From assembly GCA_000482145.1 (NCBI GenBank), contig AUXH01000009.1, positions 27,986 to 91,985 on the forward strand: a stretch of 64,000 nt of DNA, given 5' to 3'. The notes beneath the pieces are model-generated. The model saw only the letters and a program-made list of their open reading frames with translations, was not told where the DNA came from and did not search any database. This document shows, piece after piece, positions 46,357-55,723 of the stretch (position 1 is its first letter; each line of letters begins with the position of its first letter). A program made the position numbers and the translations under genes. This stretch comes from Strigomonas culicis. Taxonomy: Eukaryota > Euglenozoa > Kinetoplastea > Trypanosomatida > Trypanosomatidae.

Positions 46357-47466
46357 TTAAGCGATACTCTGGATGTCGTAAAACGGCGCCTGTGCCGCGG
46401 GCGGGAACACGCCCTTCTCGGTGATGAGGCCGCCGGTGATCAGCTCGCCAGGTGTGATGTCAAACACGGGGTTCCAAATGCTCAGCGAGGGTCCGTCCGC
46501 CACCACGCGCTGCTTCGTGACCATGTTCGTCGTGATCTCCGTCGTCTCGCGCTCCTCGATCGTGACCTCCGCGCCCGTGGCGGTCTTGGGGTCCAGCGTC
46601 GTAGACGGCGCCGCGACGTAGAAGGGCACGCCGTGGTACTTCGCCGCGACGGCGACGTTGTACGTGCCGATCTTGTTCGCCGTGTCGCCGTTCTGGCAGA
46701 TGCGGTCCGCGCCGACAATGACCGCGTCGATCGCGCGCGACCGCATGAGGGCGGACACGGCGCCGTCGCAGATGAGCGTGCACGGGATCTCTTCCTGCAC
46801 ACACTCGTAGACGGTGAGGCGCGCGCCCTGGTTCCATGGCCGCGTCTCGCACGCGTAGACCTGCTGCAGGTGGCCCTTGTAGAAGAGGTCGCGCACCACG
46901 CCGAGCGCGGTGCCGTAGCGCGACGTCGCGAGCGCGCCCGTGTTGCAGATGGTGAGGATGCGCACCTGCGGCGTCGTGGCGCGCGCCATGATGTAGGCGC
47001 CGCCGTGCTTCATGATGCCCTCGTTGAAGGCCACGTCCTCGTTGTAGATCGCCTCGGCAATCTGCGTGAAGGCCTCCACGACCGCCTCCACCGTAGCAGC
47101 GGTCTCCGACAGGCGCCGCACCTGCTCCTTCACCTGGGAGAGGCAGTTGAAGAGGTTGACCGCAGTCGGACGGCTTGTCATCACGTAGTCGCAGCTTTCC
47201 AGCAGAAACTGCACGGCCGCGCTCGCGTCCGCAAACTCGCCCGCCTTCTGCTTGTTCGCCGCGGCGATGGCAATGCCAAGCGCGGCGCTCACCGCGATCG
47301 CCGGGGCGCCGCGCACACGCATCTCCTTGATGGCTGTCCAGATGTCCTCGACCGTGCGTACGTCGTCAAAGACACTCTCTAAGGGGAGCTTGCGCTGGTC
47401 CAGCAGCTGGAGCGACCCCTTCTCGTACTTGATCGACTCCAAGGTCTTCTTGTGGGGGTGTGCCAT
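46357..47466 (-). CDS. mtnA: methylthioribose-1-phosphate isomerase
   Basis: 369 aa from ATG at 47466 ([14 protein letters not shown]). The open frame runs 38 codons further, but that sequence is pyrimidine-rich UTR. The family patterns are present: [18 protein letters not shown] (substrate-binding), [20 protein letters not shown] with the catalytic Cys (~171), and [20 protein letters not shown] with the catalytic Asp (~253), then [17 protein letters not shown]. The enzyme converts 5-methylthioribose-1-phosphate to the ribulose form in the methionine salvage pathway that recycles the by-product of polyamine synthesis. eIF2B-like fold. Full length for the family; no peroxisomal-type C-terminal tripeptide is visible (ends QSIA). 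Confidence 0.93.
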   Translation of the reverse strand: MAHPHKKTLESIKYEKGSLQLLDQRKLPLESVFDDVRTVEDIWTAIKEMRVRGAPAIAVSAALGIAIAAANKQKAGEFADASAAVQFLLESCDYVMTSRPTAVNLFNCLSQVKEQVRRLSETAATVEAVVEAFTQIAEAIYNEDVAFNEGIMKHGGAYIMARATTPQVRILTICNTGALATSRYGTALGVVRDLFYKGHLQQVYACETRPWNQGARLTVYECVQEEIPCTLICDGAVSALMRSRAIDAVIVGADRICQNGDTANKIGTYNVAVAAKYHGVPFYVAAPSTTLDPKTATGAEVTIEERETTEITTNMVTKQRVVADGPSLSIWNPVFDITPGELITGGLITEKGVFPPAAQAPFYDIQSIA

Positions 47467-47791
47467 TGCAGAGAAGAAGGCAAAATAGGTTTCTTGTTGG
47501 ATGAATATACCTCGAAACGGGTAGCACAGACGGGAAAACGAAAAAAAAGAAAGAGGGACGTAATGCATTATTGCAAGCACAAGTATCGTTCAGCAAGTAA
47601 TGAGCTCTGTCAGACTGTCAAAAGGTAGCCTTGTTAGAAATGTCCTGTTTTTTTTTTCAGCTGTGGTCATTATTCTCGTGGTGTGTTTGTTAAATAGAAT
47701 TTACAATTAGTTAATTATACAAGCTCTCCCTCATTGCCGAGAGAGAGAGAGAGAGAGAGCGACGCAGCGCTGGCGTAGCAGAAACCATAAG
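47467..47791. other. intergenic spacer with (GA)n repeat
   Basis: AT-rich spacer. A GA microsatellite (47740-47759) reads as a TC pyrimidine tract on the - strand. No gene seen. Confidence 0.55.
47740..47759 (-). repeat. (GA)n microsatellite, pyrimidine tract on the transcribed strand
   Basis: Ten GA units. On the - strand it is a TC tract lying after the IMPACT-like stop, so it may act in polyadenylation/trans-splicing of the isomerase gene that follows on that strand. Confidence 0.85.
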
Positions 47792-48622
47792 TTACCTTTT
47801 CCCTCCCCCCTTACCCTTCTTGAGCTCCGCCTCGATGTCCGGAATGGTCAGGAGGATGTTCCGAGTCACATTGGAAATGTGCTTGAAGCGGTCGGGCCCG
47901 AGGAGGATGCCCCCAAACCAGCGCGTGACCACGACCACGTAGCCGTCCACCTGCATCTGCTCCAGCAGAAAGGCCATCTTGACCGACGCGCCGCTCTCAC
48001 CGTCGTCCTCGCAGTCCTGGTGCAGCACGCCGTCTGCGTCCGTGAAGCGGTAGGCCCAGATGGTGGGGTGCGCGGCGATGGCGATGCTCTTGATGGAGCG
48101 CAGGTGCCGCATCACCTCCCGCACGTCCGCCAGGCACTCGACGGGGGCCAGGTGGGCGACAAACTTGGACTTGCGGTCCGTGATGGGCGCGCTGGACCAC
48201 ACGCTGACCTCCTTGCGCTGCAGCTCGTGCAGCTCGTGCTCCAGCGTCTCCCACTCCGCCTCCTGTTGTTCCTGCAGCTCTGCCACGTCGAAAGCCTTCT
48301 GCTCTTGTATCTCCTCCACCACCTGCTGCGCGAGCGCCACTAACATGAGGCACATGGGGATGCCGAGCGGCAGCGCCTCCCGCATCCGCTTATGCATGGC
48401 TGTACTAAACGCACTGTTCAGCTGCGAGTTCGGCGCCTGCGTGACGAAGAGCTGTGGGTAGCTCTCTGCCGGGTAGCTGTGGGGCGGCAGCGTCACCTGC
48501 AGCTCAAAGTGGTACGGCAACCGCAGGAGGAAGGCGTAGGGCTCCTCCTCCACGTGCCTACACTCGTCAGGGAAAGTGTCCACGATCAGGTTCACTTCAT
48601 CCAAGAGCTCCTCATTACTCAT
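47792..48622 (-). CDS. IMPACT: IMPACT/YIH1-like translational regulator
   Basis: 276 aa from ATG at 48622 (MSNEELLDEVNLI). The longer frame passes through a CA microsatellite and a pyrimidine-rich UTR. Residues ~1-110 form an RWD domain (FPDECRHVEEEPYAFLLRLP, TLPPHSYPAESYPQLFV). After a charged linker (QEAEWETLEHELHEL), residues ~150-262 form the UPF0029/Impact domain (APITDRKSKFVAHLAPV, DCEDDGESGASVKMAFLL, VVVTRWFGGILLGPDRFKHI). In other eukaryotes IMPACT/YIH1 competes with GCN2 for GCN1 and so restrains eIF2-alpha phosphorylation. Trypanosomatids have GCN2-type eIF2 kinases, so the same role is plausible. Confidence 0.9.
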   Translation of the reverse strand: MSNEELLDEVNLIVDTFPDECRHVEEEPYAFLLRLPYHFELQVTLPPHSYPAESYPQLFVTQAPNSQLNSAFSTAMHKRMREALPLGIPMCLMLVALAQQVVEEIQEQKAFDVAELQEQQEAEWETLEHELHELQRKEVSVWSSAPITDRKSKFVAHLAPVECLADVREVMRHLRSIKSIAIAAHPTIWAYRFTDADGVLHQDCEDDGESGASVKMAFLLEQMQVDGYVVVVTRWFGGILLGPDRFKHISNVTRNILLTIPDIEAELKKGKGGGKR

Positions 48623-48767
48623 AATAGGCAACGGGATGGAATTAGAAACAGCAACGGCAAAAAAAAAAAGAGAGAGTGGCTTTGTTCGAGTGTGAATATG
48701 CAAAGAGGGGAGAGAGAAGAAAGAGAATAACAAACAATATATGCAAAAAAATGGCAAACGTGAAGAG

Positions 48768-48786
48768 CACACACACACACACACAC
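48768..48786. repeat. (CA)n microsatellite
   Basis: About nine CA units in the 5' UTR region of the IMPACT-like gene; it produces the artefactual C-V repeat of the longer frame. Confidence 0.85.
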
Positions 48787-48888
48787 ATACACAAAAAAAG
48801 TGAAACATAGTCCTTGCAATAGAAGTAGTGTGAATTCATTTCTGCTGCTCGAATAGAGCATTGATAGATGTGTGGATTGGTTAAGACG

Positions 48889-50874
48889 TTATGCTTTTTT
48901 GATAGAGTCCTCCAATGTTTCTTCAATATCTTCCATCTTGCTGTCCAGCTCCAGAATGGTCTTTGATAAGTTGTTGAGCACCGTTGAAGTCTCCTTTTGA
49001 AAATTCGCATTCTGTGAAATGGAGATGGCCATAATCTGCTTCAGCTCCTCCAGACTACTCTGCAACTCTTTTTGTTGCTGCAGAAGCTCGTTCATTTTTT
49101 GCTCCAACGCTGCGGTATGAGTCGTTGCTGACAAGGACGACGGCACCGGAGAGCGCAAAGGCTCACTGGTCGCCGCCCCTACCGCCGCCCCGTCTTTTGC
49201 GAGTGCACCGTCGTTGTCCTGCAGCGCCGCAGGGGTGAAGAGAGATTCCGGAATGGCCTTTTGATGGTACAGGTGCCACGCACGCTTCATCGCGTACTCC
49301 GCCCGCTCCGTTTGGTGGTTGCACCGCGTCAGCAGGTTGCGCGTCGTGATGCTGGAGCGGTAGCTCCGCGTGACCGACGCGACATCGGGGTCCTTCAGGA
49401 GGTGGCGGTTCACGACCGGGCCGGAGACCTCCGGCGACAGGTCGCTCACTTCCTTGTCGCTGACGCCGTGCGGGTAGTAGTAGTAGGCCTCGCCGGAGAA
49501 GATCAGGAGCGAGCCGGGCTCCATGACGACGCTCTGAACGGGGGTCTGGCTGCCGATGCTGCCCTCGGTGAACTTGAAGGTGTCGTTGTAGTGATCCATC
49601 GGCGCATCCGCGTAGGGCTCGCGGCGGGGGTAGAAGTTCATGACGCACGTCGACGCGAGCGACAGCACGGTCACGACCGGCACGTAGATGGGCCCGTCGC
49701 AGTGCGGCCCGATGCCCTCGCCGGGCTGGTACTCGTGGATGCGCACGCTGTTGGGGAACGTCGTCGGGGTGAAGATACCGTCGTAGACAAGCATGTCGGT
49801 GCACTCCTGCACCCAGTGCGGCATGTTCGCGTCCGACACGAAGCTCTTCTCGCACTGGTCGCACATGGTGCAGCCCCACTCCTGCACGGTACGCTTCTTC
49901 AGCTGTGTCTTGAGCTCCCCCGGCGTCTTCCGAATGTTCTCAGCGATCCGCGCCTCTTCCTCGGGCGAGACATAGTCCGGGATGTAGTAGATGCCGGGAA
50001 TAGAGCCCACCGCGTACTTCTCCAGCTGGAGGTGGTGCGGCTTTTCCGCAGCGCGTGGCGCGGCTGGCTCTGCGCTCCTCTGTGCCTCCGCGCGTGCGAT
50101 GTGTGACTGTAGCTGCAGGGACGCCGGAAAGATTTGGCGGAACACCTCCTTCAGCTCCGCGTTGGGCTCCCACGCCGGCTTGGCGTCACGCGGGTTCCAC
50201 GGCGACAGCTTTGCGGCGTTGAACTGCCCGACGCTGGTCTCCCCGCTGTCTTTTTGGGGTTTTATCGGGTCCCCCTTCGCCTGGTTTCGGTCCGTCTTCT
50301 GCCACACCCCCACGAGGGAGAACGTTTCGTAGTTCGTGCTCTTGGAGGACACGCGCTTCACCATGCCCGTGGCGGTGAACGAGAGGCCAAAGACGGGCGC
50401 GATGGTCTCCGTCTGGTTGTACGTGTAGGACTCCAAAGTAAGCGTAAAGGCAGTCCCCGTTTCGTCCGCGTGCAGCACCTCGATCGTGCCAATGCCGTAC
50501 CCGATGCCATTCGCCGGGCGGTAGTACACGAACTGATCGTGGTCGAGGAAGAGCTCGCCTTGTAGATCGTCGGTCATGATGAGCCACGGGCCATGCAGGT
50601 CCTTTGTGTAGGACACATTCGGTGCCATCTCCGTGACAATGTCGGTGGCCAGATCGGGCTGGGTATCCGAATCGGTAAAGTCAAACGAGCAGTTAGGAGT
50701 AGAGTTGATAAACCCCTTAGACTTGAGCTCCCCAGTGAGTTTACTGCCGCCTTGCGGTGTGGCTCCCTCCTGCCTCCGCACGGAGCTGCATTGGAAACTG
50801 CGTGGGCTGCACACGAGTGCTGCACCGCACACGGAGGGGAGGCACCTCTGCGATACGGAAAAGATCCTTTTCAT
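48889..50874 (-). CDS. mitochondrial ALKBH6-like 2OG-Fe(II) dioxygenase with extra N-terminal domain
   Basis: 661 aa from ATG at 50874. The N-terminus MKRIFSVSQRCLPSVCGAAL is a likely mitochondrial presequence. Residues ~60-215 form a beta-rich region unknown to me (FDFTDSDTQ ... YYRPANGIGYGIGTIEVLH). The dioxygenase is at about 285-515 (GIYYIPDYVSPEEEARI, VRIHEYQPGEGIGPHCDGPI). Metal ligands are His390-x-Asp392 and His~469 (YYYYPHGV); the 2-oxoglutarate arginine lies at ~510 in SSITTRNL. The GEGIGPHCDGPIY stretch is close to ALKBH6, a nuclear/cytoplasmic protein in animals. A CTMCDQCEKSF cluster (~335) may bind metal. A C-terminal coiled coil spans ~590-655. Its substrate, nucleic acid or protein, is unknown. 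Confidence 0.82.
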   Translation of the reverse strand: MKRIFSVSQRCLPSVCGAALVCSPRSFQCSSVRRQEGATPQGGSKLTGELKSKGFINSTPNCSFDFTDSDTQPDLATDIVTEMAPNVSYTKDLHGPWLIMTDDLQGELFLDHDQFVYYRPANGIGYGIGTIEVLHADETGTAFTLTLESYTYNQTETIAPVFGLSFTATGMVKRVSSKSTNYETFSLVGVWQKTDRNQAKGDPIKPQKDSGETSVGQFNAAKLSPWNPRDAKPAWEPNAELKEVFRQIFPASLQLQSHIARAEAQRSAEPAAPRAAEKPHHLQLEKYAVGSIPGIYYIPDYVSPEEEARIAENIRKTPGELKTQLKKRTVQEWGCTMCDQCEKSFVSDANMPHWVQECTDMLVYDGIFTPTTFPNSVRIHEYQPGEGIGPHCDGPIYVPVVTVLSLASTCVMNFYPRREPYADAPMDHYNDTFKFTEGSIGSQTPVQSVVMEPGSLLIFSGEAYYYYPHGVSDKEVSDLSPEVSGPVVNRHLLKDPDVASVTRSYRSSITTRNLLTRCNHQTERAEYAMKRAWHLYHQKAIPESLFTPAALQDNDGALAKDGAAVGAATSEPLRSPVPSSLSATTHTAALEQKMNELLQQQKELQSSLEELKQIMAISISQNANFQKETSTVLNNLSKTILELDSKMEDIEETLEDSIKKA

Positions 50875-51187
50875 CGAAAGAAAAAGGCACTATTATATTA
50901 TTCACTAAGAGAATGGGTGTAGGGACGTGGAGCGTACGAACCGTCAGCAAAAGAGACGCAAAGGATGTGTAAAGAATAGAATAACACAGAGCAACACGAG
51001 CAGCCGAGAACAATAATACACGTAACAAGATCCAATCCAATTATCACTCTTCTAGAGATATATAATGTTCTTTTTTTGTTTATTTATGAGAGTTGTATTT
51101 TCATTTCAGCAATCACAAGCAAATAATATACAAGGCCGAATTCGTGTACAGATCATGTGCAAAAGTGACAGAACGCAACATACTCCA
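50875..51187. other. intergenic spacer
   Basis: AT-rich spacer with mixed short frames; holds the splice signal of the dioxygenase gene on its right side. No gene seen. Confidence 0.5.
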
Positions 51188-53095
51188 CTAGACAAGCGCA
51201 TTGGTATAGTTTTTGAGCAGGATCAACTCCTCCACTCCAGCGGCGATATCCGGATGAAGCAAATAGTTCATGTTGTCGAACGCTTCCGTTGTGAAGTTCA
51301 CGTGTAGCAGTCGGGAGAGTTTGATGTAGTGTGCATCCTCCAAGGACCACGCGGCAAAGCCAACGACTGCAGGGGCCACCATGCCCTGCGCTGTCTGCCC
51401 CGCCGTCACTCCCTCCTTCTGCTGGGCAATACAGAAAGACGGTAGCCCTTCGGTCATCGGGCCGCACGCCTCTGTCCAAGTGGCAGGGGTCTTCCCCGTC
51501 CGCGTCACCTTCACCAAAGAGGCCCCCAGTGGCTCCACGCTTACACTCGTGTCGGTGAAGATGGGCAGCTTGTACACCGTGCCCGCACGCTGCACCAGTT
51601 GTTGCCAGCGCTTCAGCGATACGTTCATGATGACAGTCAGCACCACATCCGTCTCGGTGCCGCTGGCCGCGCTGGCAGGGCTGGGCAGCTCCTCTCGGTG
51701 TCGCACGGCCTCCACGGACACAATAGCTGTGCTCGCGGACTTGTACGTGGTGTGGTAGCTAAAACTGCTGCGATCGCCCTTGTTGGCGTTAAACCGCTGA
51801 AAGGCCCCCGCCACCGCAAGCAGCATGCACTGGGCGGGATCGACATGCCGCTGCTCCGAACCGTCGCCTGCAACGGGTGATGGAGTAAGCATAGGCACGG
51901 GCGGCCGCGGCTGGGGCGATGGAAGCAGGGAGCCCGTCGCCGCGGGGGTTCCTAAGCAAACCGACTGCGGCCACGACGGTGTGGCCTGCGTTGTGGCAGA
52001 CGGCGGCGGCGGTACCGGAGCAGACTCGCACGAGCTCTTCAGGTTCGCCACGTAGAGCCTCATCTTCGCGGCCATGCACTGCGCCATGGCACTGCAGGTC
52101 CGCGCGGGGAGCTCCGTCGTCCGTGTCCCGGAGAAGTCCATGAGAGCCGTGTACATCAGTCGAATGCGGGCCGCGTCGGACGGCACGGCGACGGCGAGCA
52201 CGCCCCACACCAGCGCCCGGGCGCGGTGGTGCTCCCTCAGCGGGTCTGTGGGCAGCTCCGCGCCGGCGTCGCGGCCGACCTGCAGCACGCACGCTGCAGG
52301 CATGCCCGCCGTGAAGAGCCCGTGGCGGCTGCCCTCCTCCCCCGCGAAGCTCAGCTGCTTGAGCGCGACCGCCACGTCAAAGGCGACGGACGCCCGCGTG
52401 TCCTTCTCAAACATATAGAGGCGCACGGCGTCGTCCTCGGCGCTCACCGTGCGGCTGCGCCGGCCGCCGGCTTCGTCGTGCTGCGGCGGCAGCGAGGGCG
52501 CGGTCACGCAGCCGCAGCGGACGAGGCTCCGGTCCATCTGCAGTGGAAGGTAGTGGTCCGCCAGCGTGTCGCGCACGACCGCCAGCGTGCAGTGAGCCAC
52601 GGTGCTCACACGCAACCCGACGGCGTTGCGCCGATAGCGCAGCAGCGTGGAGAGCGAGAAGGGGAACTGATCGAGCCGCTCCGTGATCAGGTCTGTCGCG
52701 TCTATTTTTCCGAACAGAGACCATTTCGGCGACGCCACCAGCGCACTGTACGCGCGGACTCGCTTCCGAAGTTCAGCAGAGAGCAGAGGGGATGGCGCGC
52801 CCTCGTCCTGCGCGGCCTCGGAGCCTTCATTGTCTTCCCGTTCGCGAAAGAGCTGCCGGGACTCTAACGACGTCGGGGCCACCTCTTCCCTCGCGGAGGC
52901 CTTCATTGTCTGGTTGTGGTCTGCGGCCGATGCCAGCGACGCGAAGGATTCGGACGCGCTCTCAATGCTGCGAAAAGTGGAGAAGTTATCCTCGCCGTCA
53001 AGCGAGCCGAGAGAGGAGGCGGGCGGCGGTCCGCCTGCAGTGGCAAAGCCTCTGCCCACAAAGGAGGTCGCTATGCACTGTGGAGGCGGTGGCAT
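51188..53095 (-). CDS. START-like domain protein, unknown function
   Basis: 635 aa from ATG at 53095 (MPPPPQCIATSFVG). The frame extends 21 codons upstream through a T9 tract, excluded because AG sits at 53098-53097. The N-terminal ~100 residues are disordered. A START-like helix-grip pattern spans about 110-370: VSTVAHCTLAVVRDTLADHY, VRLYMFEKDTRASV, RALVWGVLAVAVPSDAARI, then a C-terminal helix (CSAMAQCMAAKMRLYVANL). A second beta-rich module follows at about 440-610 (VLTVIMNVSLKRWQQLV, MVAPAVVGFAAW). The nearest upstream gene has a START domain too. START proteins bind sterols or phospholipids in a closed cavity; the assignment here rests on secondary-structure pattern, so it is tentative. 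Confidence 0.55.
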   Translation of the reverse strand: MPPPPQCIATSFVGRGFATAGGPPPASSLGSLDGEDNFSTFRSIESASESFASLASAADHNQTMKASAREEVAPTSLESRQLFREREDNEGSEAAQDEGAPSPLLSAELRKRVRAYSALVASPKWSLFGKIDATDLITERLDQFPFSLSTLLRYRRNAVGLRVSTVAHCTLAVVRDTLADHYLPLQMDRSLVRCGCVTAPSLPPQHDEAGGRRSRTVSAEDDAVRLYMFEKDTRASVAFDVAVALKQLSFAGEEGSRHGLFTAGMPAACVLQVGRDAGAELPTDPLREHHRARALVWGVLAVAVPSDAARIRLMYTALMDFSGTRTTELPARTCSAMAQCMAAKMRLYVANLKSSCESAPVPPPPSATTQATPSWPQSVCLGTPAATGSLLPSPQPRPPVPMLTPSPVAGDGSEQRHVDPAQCMLLAVAGAFQRFNANKGDRSSFSYHTTYKSASTAIVSVEAVRHREELPSPASAASGTETDVVLTVIMNVSLKRWQQLVQRAGTVYKLPIFTDTSVSVEPLGASLVKVTRTGKTPATWTEACGPMTEGLPSFCIAQQKEGVTAGQTAQGMVAPAVVGFAAWSLEDAHYIKLSRLLHVNFTTEAFDNMNYLLHPDIAAGVEELILLKNYTNALV

Positions 53096-53760
53096 TCTAA
53101 CAAGTTGTATGCAAACAGAAAAAAAAAGGACAGTGACAAAGCAACACGATCCATTCAAAAAAGTTTTCTTATTTGCTTTCCCTTGTGTGGGTGCGTGTGC
53201 ATGTGTGTTGTAGAGCCGTGTTGTAGAAAAGAAACGAGGTTATTGTGGTGGGAACAGTTCCAAGCAATAGCGGCATTAGACATCAAGGGGCTGTTCATGT
53301 TTTAATGGTCCTCTGTTCCTCGTCCTTCTCGCACAGCGCGCGAGAAGGCAAAGAGAAACAGAATAACGACAGCAAGAAGAAAACACTTCTTCTTTTCATA
53401 TTGCTTTTTTGTCTTTCCTCAGTACAATCATTTCGAGAAGTGAAAAACTTTTACGGCAAGTGAAATACACGTGTGCCACAGTAAAGAAAATGTTTACTAT
53501 TATTTGTTTGGATTTCTACCTTATTCTGTTTTTTTTCCTTAATTATTTGCCCGATTATATATTATTTTTTTATTACACTTTAGTCCCATTATATTTAGCT
53601 TTAAAACTGCGGGAAAAAAAAACAATGAAAGAGAAAAAAAAGAAAACTCAAAGGACGTATAAATGAACCTTACAAGTCAAAAAAAAAAGGTATAACAACA
53701 AGAGAATAACCGTATAAGGGTATAAAAGGCAAAAAAAAAAACAAGAGTGTATCAGTGATC
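53096..53760. other. long AT-rich spacer with T9 tract and splice signal
   Basis: About 665 bp. Near the left end a pyrimidine tract on the - strand (A9 on + at 53119-53127) and AG at 53098-53097 mark the acceptor of the START-like gene. The remainder is AT-rich with T-runs and A-runs; no gene supported. Confidence 0.55.
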
Positions 53761-54852
53761 TTAAGCGCTGGCGTTGTCCGTGAAAACCTTCGCCATCAGG
53801 TTCACTGCACCCACGTGCAGGTTGATCAAACGAGACACCAGCACGTTGGGGATGTTGCCGCAGGGATCGCCGCACGTGTAGCGGTACAGCTCCACCGCCG
53901 GCTTGCCGCCGGACAGCAGTTCGGTCGCGACGTAGCCGAACAAGCGAATCTTGCCGCGCACAGTCCAGTTGGCCAGCGGCGGGTCGTTCTCCGTCTCGTG
54001 GAACTTCCCGCAGAGGACGAAGACGCCCTTGGACAGGTTGCGGCGAGAGTCGCGCAGCAGCTCCAGGCCGACCTGCTTCACGCCATCCGCGTCGAGCAGG
54101 GCCCAGGTGTTCTTCGTCACGAAGTCGCGCGAGGCGACCATGGACATGGTGGATTTGTACATGGAGTAGAGCGTGAGGCCCATGTCTCCGTGCTGCTCGA
54201 GCACGTCGAAGGAGTCGACGGAGTGGTCGTACTTGGTCATGAGGTCAACGCGGCACACCTGGGAGACGAAGTGCTCCATGGAGCAGTTCAGCACCTTGCG
54301 GATGCGGTGCGTGCGGATGGGGAAAATGCCATCCAGGTGGGAGATCTCGCAGCCGTCCTTGGTGGTGGGCAGGGACCAGCCGGACATGTTGTGCACCTTA
54401 ATCGTGAGCTCTAATTCCGGCTGCAGCAGCGCGAGCAGCTCCGGCGTCGCGACGGTGATGGGCTTCGCGGTCACGGAGGACCCGGGGGCCTCCTCCGGCG
54501 CGGCGGGGGTCTCCATCTCCAGCGTGAGGAGGCCGCCCGCCGTCTGCGTGGCAACCGACTCGCAGTGCTCGTCCACCTCGGGATGGTCGGTCTGGGTGGC
54601 TATCGACTCGACCACTTCTAACACGGTGGCGAAGTTGGCCGTGGCACCGGCGGCAGCGCCCTCGACAGCGGGACTGTTCGAAACGGATTCCGACTGGGGT
54701 TCCTCGCCATCGTTGGAGGGTCCGCTCCCGGCGGTGTCGACGGAGTCTAAGGAGTCCACTGTCTTGGGAACGACGACGCCATCCATGGGGGTTTCTATAG
54801 GATAAGAGTTTTCGGCGGTTGCAATCACGTTCAGTCCCGTCAGGTCAGACAT
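53761..54852 (-). CDS. START-domain lipid-binding protein
   Basis: 363 aa from ATG at 54852. Residues ~1-140 are acidic and disordered. Residues ~150-355 carry a START domain: ELTIKVHNMSGWSLP at the entry, then SMVASRDFVTKNTWALLD, GVFVLCGKFHETENDPPL, WTVRGKIRLFGYVATELLSG, then NIPNVLVSRLINLHVG and a C-terminal helix. In StAR-type domains the matching parts are R-D-F-V, the R-x-x-x-x-x-x-G strand and the final amphipathic helix that closes the cavity. The P-x-x-[LV] (NIPNVLV) is typical. No transmembrane segment or targeting signal seen. It probably moves a sterol or phospholipid between membranes; ligand unknown. Confidence 0.8.
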   Translation of the reverse strand: MSDLTGLNVIATAENSYPIETPMDGVVVPKTVDSLDSVDTAGSGPSNDGEEPQSESVSNSPAVEGAAAGATANFATVLEVVESIATQTDHPEVDEHCESVATQTAGGLLTLEMETPAAPEEAPGSSVTAKPITVATPELLALLQPELELTIKVHNMSGWSLPTTKDGCEISHLDGIFPIRTHRIRKVLNCSMEHFVSQVCRVDLMTKYDHSVDSFDVLEQHGDMGLTLYSMYKSTMSMVASRDFVTKNTWALLDADGVKQVGLELLRDSRRNLSKGVFVLCGKFHETENDPPLANWTVRGKIRLFGYVATELLSGGKPAVELYRYTCGDPCGNIPNVLVSRLINLHVGAVNLMAKVFTDNASA

Positions 54853-55723
54853 ACCGAGGTTCAGATGGAAGGGTGGTGTAAGTTATAAGGGTATTAACTT
54901 ATTTAGCTTCACAGTGGATCACTTTTAGTATCTTAATGAACAGAAATAAAGGGAAAGGAACTCTTGTCAAACTAACCAACAGGCCAAATCTATCTGGGGA
55001 TTCGCACGTTTACGTAGATACCTATTATTTAGTTCTTTTTTTTTTACGACCTTCAAAATATACAAAAAAAAAACAGGTGTGAATGATAGGATTGAACAAC
55101 GTGTAAGTTGGAGGAGTATTACAGAAAGGAAAGAACAATAAAAAAACAACAACTATTAATAGCAATGTATAATAACAACAAAACCACAACCATACTAGTA
55201 GGTCATATGGCGGGGCATACTTAGTATCGCTGGCCGAGGTGGAGGGAACTGCAGTCATAAACAACACTGCAGGTTGCACTCTACTCTGAACACCGTCCGC
55301 GCCCCACTACCCGATGTCGTCCATAATCACTCCACACTTTTTGTGCGGAGTAGACTTCGGTAGACGTGTAGTGGATTGGGAAAAAGGAAAAAAAAACCAC
55401 AACCATATGGTACATGTATGTTGAAGTACACCAAAGACGATGGCCCAGAAACTCCAAAAGACGCAGGCGACGAGAGAAACAGCAAACCGCATAGAGAGTG
55501 CGAGGACGGGCCCTGCAGGCACACACATATGTTACCCTTGCTGGTATCTTCTGAAGTGGCTGCGTACTAGTGTGTAAAAGAGCAGGTCTTTCAGACAATC
55601 TACTTAATCTGCCGCTGGCGAGGCCCGCTCCTAGCTGCTGTAGAAATGACTGTCGCGCGACGGGACAGTGACGGCCACCAGATCCGTCCGTGTATCGCTT
55701 ACATACCCTCCTCCATCGACGTG
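54853..55723. other. long spacer with a GC-rich right half
   Basis: About 870 bp. The left part (to ~55200) is AT-rich with a T9 run near 55037. The right part (about 55230-55723) is clearly more GC-rich than other spacers and holds a small hydrophobic ORF (listed separately). It may be a small gene, a long 3' UTR or a non-coding RNA. Confidence 0.55.
55307..55528 (-). CDS. candidate small membrane protein, uncertain
   Basis: 73 aa from ATG at 55528, or 61 aa from an in-frame ATG at 55492. One or two hydrophobic segments (MRFAVSLVACVFWSFWAIVF, then TCTIWLWFFFPF) and a basic tail STTRLPKSTPHKKCGVIMDD. After the TAG at 55309-55307 the same frame stays open for over 80 codons (starting WGADGVQSRVQPAVLF), which is unusual but may be chance. 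The upstream - strand sequence has AG-ended pyrimidine stretches. It is not recognised as a family, and length and low complexity make it weak. Listed because it lies in an unusually GC-rich spacer. Confidence 0.28.
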   Translation of the reverse strand: MCVPAGPVLALSMRFAVSLVACVFWSFWAIVFGVLQHTCTIWLWFFFPFSQSTTRLPKSTPHKKCGVIMDDIG

